Assembly: GCA_023418375.1 (NCBI GenBank)
Contig: JAEZZV010000037.1
Span: 1-8,217 of the forward strand
Source of the DNA: Actinomycetes bacterium
Lineage (GTDB): Bacteria > Actinomycetota > Actinomycetes > Actinomycetales > Cellulomonadaceae
DNA: 8,217 nt
Direction: 5' to 3'
Shown: positions 1 to 5,517 of the stretch, piece after piece
Numbering within the stretch: the stretch's first letter is position 1
How the letters are laid out: each line of letters opens with the position of its first letter
Translations under genes and position numbers: made by a program
The notes under the pieces: generated by a model
Databases searched by the model: none
Told to the model about the DNA's origin: nothing
What the model saw: only the letters and a program-made list of their open reading frames with translations

Positions 1-50
1 ACCGCACGGTGCTCGGGCGCCTCGATCCGCGCCACGGCCGTGCCGGTCAC
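1..50 (-). CDS. Possible start of a gene running off the left edge
   Basis: On the minus strand a GTG at 50-48 overlaps the TGA stop of the rhodanese gene in a GTGA arrangement, and the frame stays open to the window edge. It would begin M-T-G-T-A-V-A-R-I-E-A-P-E-H-R-A. The same GTGA coupling links the regulator and kinase genes in this window. Only about 16 codons are visible, so no family can be named. The call rests on the overlap and open frame alone and could be chance. Confidence 0.3.
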   Translation of the reverse strand, partial: MTGTAVARIEAPEHRA

Positions 51-421
51 CGTCGGACGGGGCCGCCGGCGCGCTGCCACGCCGCCATGCCACCGGAGAT
101 GCTCGCGGCGTCGAAGCCGAGGGCGCGGAGCTGCTTCGCGCCCGCCCGGGAGCGCATGCCGCTCGCGCAGACCACGAGGACGGGGCGGTCCTGGCGGAGC
201 CGCCGCGGCGCGCGGTCGATCTCGCCCAGGGGGACGTGCACGGCCTGGGGCGCGTGGCCGGCGCGCCACTCGCCGGCCTCGCGGACGTCGACGAGGGCTG
301 CGCCGTCGCCGACGAGCTCCAGTGCGCGGGCGGCGGAGACGCTGGAGCCCAGGCGCCCGTCGCCGCCGGCCCCGAAGAGGCCGCGGAGGCGGTCGAGGAG
401 CGTAGGGGACTGGTCGGTCAT
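47..421 (-). CDS. Single-domain rhodanese-like sulfurtransferase
   Basis: A 124-residue single-domain rhodanese, probably cytoplasmic, that would carry a persulfide on its catalytic cysteine and pass sulfur to thiol acceptors. The domain covers roughly residues 25-122. LVDVREAGEW (43-52) and GHAPQAVHVPL (55-65) are the usual first-half motifs. The active-site loop is C85-A-S-G-M-R90, followed by SISGGMAAW (108-115). A longer reading from 487 is possible, but the ATG at 421 is preferred: an AGGGAG ribosome-binding site lies 7 bases upstream (434-429), and the rhodanese homology begins only after it. Upstream lies a -10 box embedded in a CsoR/CstR-type palindrome (461-476), which fits sulfide/persulfide or copper control. 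A second gene may follow with a 4-base overlap. Family call is firm; substrate is unknown. Confidence 0.9.
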   Translation of the reverse strand: MTDQSPTLLDRLRGLFGAGGDGRLGSSVSAARALELVGDGAALVDVREAGEWRAGHAPQAVHVPLGEIDRAPRRLRQDRPVLVVCASGMRSRAGAKQLRALGFDAASISGGMAAWQRAGGPVRR

Positions 422-457
422 GGCTGGACTCCCTGGTCGGTCGAGATCGCGACATCG

Positions 458-463
458 AGTATA
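458..463 (-). promoter_or_regulatory. Probable -10 box of the rhodanese gene
   Basis: Read on the minus strand, 463-458 is TATACT, five of six matches to TATAAT. Transcription would start near 451, giving a leader of about 30 bases to the ATG at 421. No convincing -35 box is seen at the expected distance. Four of its bases lie inside the palindrome at 461-476 or adjoin it, so a bound repressor would block the polymerase. Confidence 0.55.
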
Positions 464-476
464 CCCCCGGGGGTAT
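461..476. promoter_or_regulatory. Perfect 16-bp palindrome, CsoR/CstR-type operator candidate
   Basis: The sequence ATACCCCCGGGGGTAT is a perfect palindrome. Its A/T-rich ends around a C-tract/G-tract core match the general form of operators bound by CsoR/RcnR/CstR-family repressors (copper, nickel or persulfide sensors). It overlaps the rhodanese -10 box, and rhodaneses are known targets of the persulfide sensor CstR in Staphylococcus. A second perfect palindrome, TGGTCGACCA, abuts it at 477-486. No CsoR-family gene is in the window, so the regulator would have to be encoded elsewhere. Assignment is by motif shape only. Confidence 0.65.
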
Positions 477-558
477 TGGTCGACCATCCGGGTGCGCCGG
501 CTCCTGTGGTGGGTCGATGGTCCCGAGTGCCGGCGGTTCGCGCGGCTCGCCCGCCCGC

Positions 559-602
559 CTTCATCGGATCTCCATGGTTCCTCAGTCGAATCTCGTGCCG
601 AC
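559..602 (+). promoter_or_regulatory. 11-bp direct-repeat array 1 (candidate response-regulator site)
   Basis: Consecutive 11-base units begin CTTCATCGGAT (559), CTCCATGGTTC (570), CTCAGTCGAAT (581) and, more weakly, CTCGTGCCGAC (592). The first unit carries the CTTCA(T/G)CG core shared with arrays 2-4. An 11-bp period places successive units on nearly the same DNA face, as in PhoB/PhoP-type boxes. The array ends about 70 bases before the membrane-protein start at 673. I see no clear -10 box after it, which fits an activator-dependent promoter but proves nothing. Confidence 0.5.
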
Positions 603-672
603 GCCCCGACGCTCCTCGTGGTGCCGGAACGGGTCCGGCCCGGCGCGAGGTCGCCGCACCGAGAGGACCGTC

Positions 673-1350
673 ATGGTCGCCACTGCCCCTGCGCCCGCCG
701 TGGCGCCTGCCCGGGTTCCTGCGACGGCCGTCGGGCGGGGGCGGGCGGTCCGCGTCGCCGTGGTCGCCGCCGTCAGCCTGGCCGTCACCGTCGTGGCGCT
801 CCTGCTGCCCGCCTGGCCGGCCGGGGAGGACATGGGGTCCACCCACTACATGGGCCTGCTCGCGGCGAACCAGCCGTGGAACCTGCTCCTGTTCATGGCC
901 GTGCCGGTCGTGCTGGCCGAGACGATCGCCGTCAGCGAGCTGGCGATCCTGTTCCGGCGCAGCGTGCACCCTGTCGTCGCGGGGCTGAACCGGTACGCGG
1001 GCCTCGTGGCCGGCTTCTACTTCCTCGGCGTCCTCGTCTACCTGACGAAGCACGCGGTGATCCCGCTGACCACGGGCTTCGCGTGGCGCGGCGCTGCGGA
1101 CCTCATCGCGGTCGGCTTCTACCTGCTCGGCATCGTGCCGCTGTACGGCATGTCGCTGCTCGAGACGCGCGTCGTCGGCGTGGCCTGGGACGAGCAGCGG
1201 CGGCTCAAGGTGCACGCGACGCTCGTCGGGCTGTTCCTCGTGGTCGCCCACGTCGCGATGATCGCCGGCATGCTCGACCCGTCGGTGCTCGGCTGGGACC
1301 CGAGCCACCTCATGGAGGACGGCGCCCGGAGGGACGGGGTGACGCACTGA
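673..1350 (+). CDS. Five-helix integral membrane protein, DUF6803-like
   Basis: A 225-residue membrane protein of unknown function. The core THYMGLLAANQPWN (57-70) followed by AVPVVLAETIAVSEL (76-90) resembles a bacterial membrane-protein family that I recall as DUF6803; the name is from memory. Hydrophobic segments lie near 26-46, 70-94, 106-124, 140-165 and 181-201. Membrane-proximal histidines H58, H127, H181 and H193 and acids E83 and E89 could bind metal or cofactor; this is inference. An earlier ATG at 517 exists, but the start at 673 is chosen because GAGAGGA (661-667) sits 5 bases upstream and the upstream residues look like translated non-coding DNA. Direct-repeat array 1 lies in its upstream region, linking it to the two-component system downstream. 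Two hairpins follow the stop. Confidence 0.85.
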   Translation: MVATAPAPAVAPARVPATAVGRGRAVRVAVVAAVSLAVTVVALLLPAWPAGEDMGSTHYMGLLAANQPWNLLLFMAVPVVLAETIAVSELAILFRRSVHPVVAGLNRYAGLVAGFYFLGVLVYLTKHAVIPLTTGFAWRGAADLIAVGFYLLGIVPLYGMSLLETRVVGVAWDEQRRLKVHATLVGLFLVVAHVAMIAGMLDPSVLGWDPSHLMEDGARRDGVTH

Positions 1351-1353
1351 GCG

Positions 1354-1392
1354 CACCACGGCCGGCGGCCGGACCCTCGCCGGCCGTCGGTG
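1354..1392 (+). terminator. Hairpin 1 after the DUF6803-like gene
   Basis: ACGGCCGGC (1358-1366) pairs perfectly with GCCGGCCGT (1379-1387). The stem extends by CACC (1354-1357) with GGTG (1389-1392) across a single bulged base (1388). No T-tract follows, as is common for terminators in high-GC actinomycetes. Confidence 0.5.
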
Positions 1393-1393
1393 C

Positions 1394-1427
1394 CCCTGTC
1401 GGCGCGGACTGGGCCGCGCCGACAGGG
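1394..1427 (+). terminator. Perfect 14-bp hairpin, probable terminator
   Basis: CCCTGTCGGCGCGG (1394-1407) is followed by a 6-base loop and its exact complement (1414-1427). Placed directly after hairpin 1, it forms a tandem terminator-like structure between the DUF6803-like gene and the ferredoxin-like gene. There is no T-tract. Its 3' arm also contains the proposed -35 box of the next gene. Confidence 0.65.
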
Positions 1428-1447
1428 CGCCGGGTGTCGTCTACGGT
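1419..1447 (+). promoter_or_regulatory. Promoter of the [2Fe-2S] gene, possibly leaderless
   Basis: A -35-like CCGACA (1419-1424) and a -10-like TACGGT (1442-1447) are separated by exactly 17 bases. The ATG at 1457 lies 9 bases after the -10 and has no ribosome-binding site in front of it. Transcription starting at or just before the ATG would yield a leaderless mRNA, which is common in actinomycetes. Confidence 0.5.
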
Positions 1448-1456
1448 TGCTCCCCT

Positions 1457-1843
1457 ATGACTGCCAAGGACGTCCCCGGCCTCACCGCCTGCGCCCTGTG
1501 CGCCGGCGAGACGCTCGGCGACGGCGACCCGCTGGAAGACGGTCAGCGCGCGCGCCTCGACCGGCTGGCTGCCCGTGGTGTCGCGCGTCTCACCTACGTC
1601 GACTGCCTCGACGAGTGCGAGCGTGGCGACGTCGTCGTCGCGCGGCCGTCACCGGTGCATCGCGCCGGGGGCGCCGGACCCGTCTGGTTCGAGCGCCTCG
1701 CCGGCGATGCGCCCACCTGCGAGCTCGAGGAGTGGCTCGCCGATGGCGGCCCCGGCGCACGTCCCCTTCCCGAGGCGCTCGCCCCGCTGCGGATCGCGCG
1801 CACGGGCGAGCCGGACCCGGCGCCCGAGCCGCACGTCGGCTGA
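1457..1843 (+). CDS. (2Fe-2S) ferredoxin / DUF1636-like protein
   Basis: A 128-residue soluble protein of the thioredoxin-fold [2Fe-2S] type. Cysteines C12 and C15 (CALC) near the N-terminus and C50/C54 in D-C-L-D-E-C-E-R-G-D, followed by VVVARPS, match the pattern of these small metal-binding proteins. C88 is an additional cysteine. The segment GPVWFERL then EEWLADGGPG fits the rest of the domain. Residues from about 113 on form a Pro/Glu-rich tail without recognisable motifs. The probable role is electron transfer or cluster carriage, partner unknown. It has its own promoter and is followed by a hairpin that starts at its stop codon, so it is probably monocistronic. The start is fixed by the promoter geometry and by the position of C12. 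Confidence 0.8.
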   Translation: MTAKDVPGLTACALCAGETLGDGDPLEDGQRARLDRLAARGVARLTYVDCLDECERGDVVVARPSPVHRAGGAGPVWFERLAGDAPTCELEEWLADGGPGARPLPEALAPLRIARTGEPDPAPEPHVG

Positions 1844-1890
1844 AGGCGGCGGGGCTCCGCGACCAGGCCGGGGCGCCTGCGGCCTTCAGC
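1839..1890 (+). terminator. Long-stem hairpin overlapping the stop codon
   Basis: GCTGAAGGC (1839-1847), which contains the TGA stop of the ferredoxin-like gene, is exactly complementary to GCCTTCAGC (1882-1890). After one mismatch the stem can continue through about five more pairs (1849-1853 with 1876-1880, one G-T). It is a terminator candidate without a T-tract. Its 3' arm overlaps the first unit of direct-repeat array 2, so part of that repeat could be explained by the hairpin instead. Confidence 0.45.
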
Positions 1891-1923
1891 GACTCTTCAT
1901 CGTTCCGGCGCCACTTCTTGACC
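1884..1923 (+). promoter_or_regulatory. 11-bp direct-repeat array 2 (candidate response-regulator site)
   Basis: Two adjoining 11-base units, CTTCAGCGACT (1884) and CTTCATCGTTC (1895), both carry the CTTCA(T/G)CG core. A further CTTGACC (1917) falls exactly in phase two turns later and contains a -35-like TTGACC (1918-1923). The array lies about 70-110 bases before the SHOCT gene start at 1994. I see no good -10 box. Confidence 0.5.
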
Positions 1924-1993
1924 CAGCCGGGGGAGCGTTGCACCCGGGCGCCGGGAGCCGGTGCCGCGGTCGGCGCGGGAGCTGGAGGTCGTC

Positions 1994-2233
1994 ATGGGTC
2001 CGTGGTGCGCGCAGATGGGCGTCGGTGGCTGGGCGGGGATGGCGGCGTTCTGGCTGGTGGTGGTGGTCCTGGCCGTCTGGGCCCTGGCCCGCCTGTTCCC
2101 GGCGCGTCCGGCCGACGGCGCCCGCGCGACGCTCGACGCCCGCCTCGCGCGCGGGGAGATCGACCCGGAGACCTACCGCCTCATCCGCGAGGAGCTCGAC
2201 GGCTCTGCGACTGCACCTCGACCGGGAGCGTGA
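1994..2233 (+). CDS. Small membrane-anchored SHOCT-domain protein
   Basis: A 79-residue protein with one hydrophobic helix (about 13-34, rich in V, L, W) and a C-terminal SHOCT motif. L47-D-A-R-L-A-R-G-E-I-D-P-E-T-Y-R-L through about 68 is the classic short helix, G-E-I turn, helix pattern. SHOCT motifs are thought to serve oligomerisation or protein contact and usually sit at the end of small membrane proteins; the function here is unknown. The ATG at 1994 is chosen because GGAGG (1984-1988) lies 5 bases upstream; an in-frame ATG at 1961 lacks this. The last 53 bases overlap, tail to tail, the 3' end of the histidine kinase gene. Array 2 lies upstream. An accessory of the two-component system is possible but only inferred from position. 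Confidence 0.85.
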   Translation: MGPWCAQMGVGGWAGMAAFWLVVVVLAVWALARLFPARPADGARATLDARLARGEIDPETYRLIREELDGSATAPRPGA

Positions 2234-3356
2234 CAGTGAAGGTGGCGCCCGTGCCCGCACCCTCGCTACGTACAGCCACGGTCCCGCCGTGCGCCTCCAC
2301 GAGCGCCTTGGTGATGGCCAGCCCGATGCCGGAGCCGCCGCTCGTCCGGTCCCGCGCCGTGTCGGCGCGGTAGAAGCGCTCGAAGACGTGCGGAAGGTGC
2401 TCCGCCGCGATGCCCTCCCCGGTGTCGGCCACGGCGAGCGCCACGTGCGTCCCGGGGCGACCAGGGTCGCGCCGCGCGGAGATCGTCACCCGACCCCCCG
2501 TCGGGGTGTGGCGCAGGGCGTTCTCCACGAGGTTGCCGAGCACCTGGGCGATGCGTTCGGGGTCTGCCGGGACGGTCGGCAGGCCTGGCTCGGCCTCGGC
2601 CCTCAGGGCGATGCCCGCAGCCTCCGCCCGCTCCCGGGCCGCGAGGTGGGCGAGGCGCACGAGCTCGCCCGGGTCGGTCGGCCTCGGGGCGAGCGCCAGC
2701 TCGCCGCTCTCGGCCTTGGTGACGGCGGCGAGGTCCTCGGCGAGGCGCGTGAGCCGCGCGCTCTGCGCCCGCAGGACGGCGAACGTCTCCGGCCCTGCCG
2801 CGACGACGCCGTCCTCGAGCCCCTCGAGGTGGGCGTTCAGGGTGGCGACCGGCGTACGGACCTCGTGCGCGACGTCGGCCAGCAACCGGTGCCGCAGGTT
2901 CTCGCTCTCCTCCAGCCGAGCGGCCATCTGGTTGAACGCGTGCACGAGCTCGTCGAACTCCCGGCCCATGTCGGGCGCGGGGACCCGGGCGGCGAACCGG
3001 CCGCCGGCCACCTGGCGGGCCGCTGCCGTGAGGGCGGCCAGCGAGTCGCCGATGCGGCGGGTCAGCACGACGCTCACCGCGAGCGCCACCAGCACGGCCA
3101 CCGCCAGCGCGATGCCCAGTGCGAGCCCGGACGCGGTGCGGAAGGCCTCCTCGGCGTGCGCGAGGGCGTCCTCGGCGGTGCGGGTCCCGTCGACGCCCAG
3201 GTGCTCGTGGAAGATCGCCGGCCCGACGGCGCCCGCGACCAGCCACGCGGTCACGCCGGCGGTCGCCAGCACGAGGGCGAGGGCGACGAGCAGGCGGCGG
3301 CCCAGCCCGCCGCTGCCGGTCGCGGCCCGGTCGGGGCCGCCGCCGGTCGTCGTCAC
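2181..3356 (-). CDS. Sensor histidine kinase (HAMP-HisKA-HATPase)
   Basis: A 391-residue membrane kinase that phosphorylates the adjacent response regulator. TM1 is about 21-42, followed by a short extracytoplasmic loop of about 34 residues (43-76), TM2 77-98, HAMP 99-152 and HisKA about 154-218. The phospho-accepting residue is H164 in D-V-A-H-E-V-R-T-P. The ATPase domain has N box N275/N279, G1 D311-T-G-E-G315, F box VFERFYR (324-330) and G2 GGSGIGL (340-346), so it looks fully active. The loop is too short for a folded ligand-binding domain, suggesting sensing in the membrane, at its surface or through a partner protein. The GTG start (3356) overlaps the regulator's stop as GTGA. A longer reading from 3497 would run inside the regulator gene and is rejected. 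BaeS/MprB-like in layout; signal unknown. Confidence 0.93.
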   Translation of the reverse strand: MTTTGGGPDRAATGSGGLGRRLLVALALVLATAGVTAWLVAGAVGPAIFHEHLGVDGTRTAEDALAHAEEAFRTASGLALGIALAVAVLVALAVSVVLTRRIGDSLAALTAAARQVAGGRFAARVPAPDMGREFDELVHAFNQMAARLEESENLRHRLLADVAHEVRTPVATLNAHLEGLEDGVVAAGPETFAVLRAQSARLTRLAEDLAAVTKAESGELALAPRPTDPGELVRLAHLAARERAEAAGIALRAEAEPGLPTVPADPERIAQVLGNLVENALRHTPTGGRVTISARRDPGRPGTHVALAVADTGEGIAAEHLPHVFERFYRADTARDRTSGGSGIGLAITKALVEAHGGTVAVRSEGAGTGATFTVTLPVEVQSQSRRAPRG

Positions 3357-4081
3357 GTGCCGGTCCCGATGCGGTAGCCGACGCCACGGACGGTGCGGAC
3401 GTACTGCTGGCGGTCGGCGGAGTCGCCCAGCTTCTGGCGCACGTGCAGCACGTGCACGTCGACCAGGTGCTCGTCGCCCACCCAGCTGCCGCCCCACACG
3501 GCCTCGATGAGCGCCGCCCGGCTGAGCACCGCGCCCGGCCGGAGCGCGAGCGTGGCGAGCACGTCGAACTCGGTGCGCGTCAGGTGCACGAGGTCACCGC
3601 CGACGCGCGCCTCTCGGGCGGCGACGTCGATGGTGAGGTCGCCGATGGCGATCGGCGTGGTGGGCGCCTCGGCGGCGGCCGCGTCGGCCGTGGGCGAGCT
3701 CCGCGGGCGGCGGAGCATGGCCCGGACCCGGGCCACCAGCTCCCGCGGGCTGAACGGCTTGGTCAGGTAGTCGTCCGCCCCGACGGAGAGTCCGACGAGC
3801 GTGTCGAGCTCGTCCGCACGGGCCGTGAGCATGATCACGTAGCAGTCGGAGAACGTGCGCAGCCGCCGGCAGACCTCGAGGCCGTCGATCCCCGGCAGAC
3901 CCAGGTCCAGCACGACGACGTCGGGGTCAAGCGAGCGGGCGCGCTCGAGGGCGTCCTCGCCCCGGTGTGCGACCTCCACCTGGAAGCCGTCCCGCGTGAG
4001 GTAGCTCGAGACGACGTCGGCGAGGGCGGGTTCGTCGTCCACGACGAGCGCCCGGAGCGGCGCGCTGCTGCCTGCTGTCAC
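3353..4081 (-). CDS. OmpR/PhoB-family response regulator
   Basis: A 242-residue DNA-binding regulator. The receiver domain (about 10-122) has acidic pair D15-D16, phospho-acceptor D59 in V-V-V-L-D-L-G-L-P-G, T86 and K108 (T-K-P-F), so phosphorylation should be normal. An Ala/Pro-rich linker (126-143) leads to a winged-helix domain (about 145-238) with LTRTEFDVL (168-175) and VRTVRGVGYRIG (228-239). The frame is open back to 4201, but homology begins just after the GTG at 4081. No ribosome-binding site precedes it, whereas CACAAT (4093-4088) lies 6 bases upstream as a -10 box, suggesting a leaderless transcript. It is co-transcribed with the kinase and divergent from the glutaredoxin operon. 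Array 3 lies between them, so autoregulation is likely. Regulators of this family bind tandem 11-bp repeats like those found four times here. Confidence 0.93.
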   Translation of the reverse strand: MTAGSSAPLRALVVDDEPALADVVSSYLTRDGFQVEVAHRGEDALERARSLDPDVVVLDLGLPGIDGLEVCRRLRTFSDCYVIMLTARADELDTLVGLSVGADDYLTKPFSPRELVARVRAMLRRPRSSPTADAAAAEAPTTPIAIGDLTIDVAAREARVGGDLVHLTRTEFDVLATLALRPGAVLSRAALIEAVWGGSWVGDEHLVDVHVLHVRQKLGDSADRQQYVRTVRGVGYRIGTGT

Positions 4082-4087
4082 CCGGCC

Positions 4088-4093
4088 ATTGTG
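4088..4093 (-). promoter_or_regulatory. Possible -10 box for a leaderless response-regulator mRNA
   Basis: On the minus strand 4093-4088 reads CACAAT (four matches to TATAAT, with A2 and T6 kept). Six bases separate it from the GTG at 4081, the usual distance to a transcription start, and no ribosome-binding site is present. I see no -35 box, which would fit activation from array 3 upstream. Confidence 0.4.
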
Positions 4094-4141
4094 CGCGCCG
4101 CCGCGCGGGCAGCCCGGCGGCGGGCGGTGGTCCGGACCGGT

Positions 4142-4174
4142 CTTCATCGAACCTTCGTCGTTCCTCGACCGCTC
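4142..4174 (+). promoter_or_regulatory. 11-bp direct-repeat array 3 (candidate autoregulatory site)
   Basis: Three units with an exact 11-base period: CTTCATCGAAC (4142), CTTCGTCGTTC (4153) and CTCGACCGCTC (4164). It is the cleanest of the four arrays and lies in the 145-base divergent gap between the response regulator (start 4081) and the glutaredoxin operon (start 4227). It is 52 bases before the latter. One bound regulator could act on both promoters. A weak -10 candidate for the plus-strand operon is GAGAGT at 4192-4197. Confidence 0.6.
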
Positions 4175-4226
4175 GCGCTGGGGGGCGGGGCGAGAGTGCA
4201 CGGGTCAGCACTGCGAAGGAGACTCC

Positions 4227-4541
4227 GTGACCACGACCGACGTCGCGCCGCCGCCCGGCACCCCCACCACCGTCACGGTGGTGCACAGCGAGGCGTGCCA
4301 CTTCTGCGACGACGCGCTCGGCGCGCTCGCCGATCTCGGCGCGCGCCACGCCCTGGAGGTCTCGGTCGTGGACATCGACTCTGCGCTCGGCGCGACCCTG
4401 GTCGCCGTCCACCGGCCGGCGATGAACCCGCTCGTGCTGGTCGACGGCGCGTACTTCAGCTCCGGCCGGCTCCCGCGCAAGAAGCTCGCGCGCCTGCTCG
4501 AGGCGCGCGCCGCCGCCGCCCTCACGACGGCGGGCCGTTGA
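4227..4541 (+). CDS. Glutaredoxin-like thiol-disulfide protein
   Basis: A 104-residue cytosolic thioredoxin-fold protein. A beta strand TVTVVHS (15-21) leads into the active site C24-H-F-C27. The fold continues with VSVVDIDS and the N-P-L-V-L-V-D-G segment, where the proline is the likely cis-Pro. The tail SSGRLPRKKLARLL closes the domain. There is no signal peptide. The first dozen residues are Pro/Thr-rich. GTG 4227 is the start because GAAGGAG (4215-4221) lies 5 bases before it. It is the first gene of an operon, with the ccdA-like ATG one base after its stop. By context it may pass electrons to the membrane protein next door; this is inferred. It could alternatively act as a mycoredoxin or a general glutaredoxin. 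Confidence 0.85.
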   Translation: MTTTDVAPPPGTPTTVTVVHSEACHFCDDALGALADLGARHALEVSVVDIDSALGATLVAVHRPAMNPLVLVDGAYFSSGRLPRKKLARLLEARAAAALTTAGR

Positions 4542-4542
4542 C

Positions 4543-5514
4543 ATGGGGTCGGAGCTTCTGACGACCGGCAGCATCCTGGCCGCGTTCTTCGCCGGAGGGG
4601 TCGCGCTCTTCGCCCCCTGCTGCATCGTCTTCCTCGCGCCGAGCTACCTGGCGGGCGCGATCAAGAACAGCCGCTGGCGGCTGTTGCCCCTCACGTTCGT
4701 GTTCGCCGCGGGCCTGGGCCTCGTCCTCGTGCCCATCACGCTCGGGATGAGCCTCCTCTCCGGGGCGATCGCGAGGTACCACCAGCCGCTCTACTGGGCC
4801 GGCGGGCTGCTCATGTTCGCCCTCGCGGCGCTGGCCCTGTCGGGCCGCATGTGGTCGATGCCGTCGATGCTGCGCGCGCCCGACACCACGCGGGGGGACT
4901 CCGCGAGCTTCTTCGCCCTCGGCGTGTTCTCGGGGATCGCGTCGAGTTGCTGCGCGCCGGTGCTCGCGGGCGTCATGACGCTGTCGGTGCTGTCCGGCTC
5001 GCCGATCGGCGGGTTCGCGCTGGGCGTGGCCTACGTCTTCGGCATGGTCTTCCCGCTCTTCGTGATGGCGCTGGTCTGGGACAAGGCGAAGCTCGGGGAG
5101 AAGCGTCTCCTACGGGCGAAGCCGGTCCGGTTCCGCGTCGCCGGGCGGCTCGTGGTGACGAACACGGTCAACGTCGCCGTCGCCGTCGGCTTCGTCGTCA
5201 TGGGGGCGTTCGTCGTCGCGCTCGCCGGGTCGACGGACATGACCGGCGGGACGGCGGCCCAGGCTTGGGCCAGCGAGCGGCTGACGTCCCTGTTCGCCGG
5301 CGTGCAGGACGCCCTGCGCCCGGTCCCCGAGTGGCTCCAGGGCGTGGGCATCCTCGCCCTGGCCGCCGCGTTCGTCTGGGCGACGCTCTCGGAACGCCCG
5401 ACGCCGTGGCGCCGCCCGCGCGCCCTGCCCGCCGACGTCGCGCCCGACGCAGCACCTGCCGTTCCGAACTGCCACGCCCCGGTCGCGCCCGCGGCCCTCG
5501 ACGAGAAGGACTGA
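4543..5514 (+). CDS. CcdA/DsbD-like transmembrane thiol-electron transporter
   Basis: A 323-residue polytopic protein of the cytochrome c biogenesis CcdA / DsbD type, which moves electrons from cytosolic thiols to extracytoplasmic disulfides. Helices lie at about 12-34, 48-70, 82-100, 122-145, 155-178, 208-229 and 266-282. The two redox sites sit where the family has them, but each is a cysteine pair: F-A-P-C26-C27 in helix 1 and S-S-C136-C137-A-P in helix 4. A hydrophilic tail (about 284-323) carries one more cysteine (N-C310-H). At over 320 residues it is longer than a minimal CcdA because of a seventh helix and the tail. The start is one base after the glutaredoxin stop and implies translational coupling, since no strong ribosome-binding site is seen. 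Partners on each side are probably the flanking genes. Confidence 0.85.
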   Translation: MGSELLTTGSILAAFFAGGVALFAPCCIVFLAPSYLAGAIKNSRWRLLPLTFVFAAGLGLVLVPITLGMSLLSGAIARYHQPLYWAGGLLMFALAALALSGRMWSMPSMLRAPDTTRGDSASFFALGVFSGIASSCCAPVLAGVMTLSVLSGSPIGGFALGVAYVFGMVFPLFVMALVWDKAKLGEKRLLRAKPVRFRVAGRLVVTNTVNVAVAVGFVVMGAFVVALAGSTDMTGGTAAQAWASERLTSLFAGVQDALRPVPEWLQGVGILALAAAFVWATLSERPTPWRRPRALPADVAPDAAPAVPNCHAPVAPAALDEKD

Positions 5515-5517
5515 ACC

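Noticed and set aside
559..602. Streptomyces-type PhoP box as the identity of the repeats
   Set aside because: The 11-bp period is the same, but the recalled GTTCACC-type unit fits only about half of the positions, and no phosphate gene is in the window.
517..672. N-terminal extension of the DUF6803-like protein from ATG 517 or 577
   Set aside because: The extension has no family similarity, covers array 1, and lacks a ribosome-binding site, whereas 673 has a good one.
9..1460. Long plus-strand open frame across the rhodanese and the membrane-protein gene
   Set aside because: It is a high-GC shadow with Arg/Pro/Gly-rich, low-information translation, and overlaps two genes with clear family motifs.
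1575..3377. 600-codon plus-strand frame
   Set aside because: Shadow of the ferredoxin-like, SHOCT and kinase genes; Arg/Gly/Ala-rich with no domain.
3119..4561. 480-codon plus-strand frame antisense to the kinase and regulator
   Set aside because: It lies opposite well-supported domains, its translation shows no motif, and it also crosses the glutaredoxin gene in another frame.
5190..5197. CTTCGTCG inside the CcdA-like gene
   Set aside because: A single copy without an 11-bp neighbour; explained by Phe-Val-Val codons.
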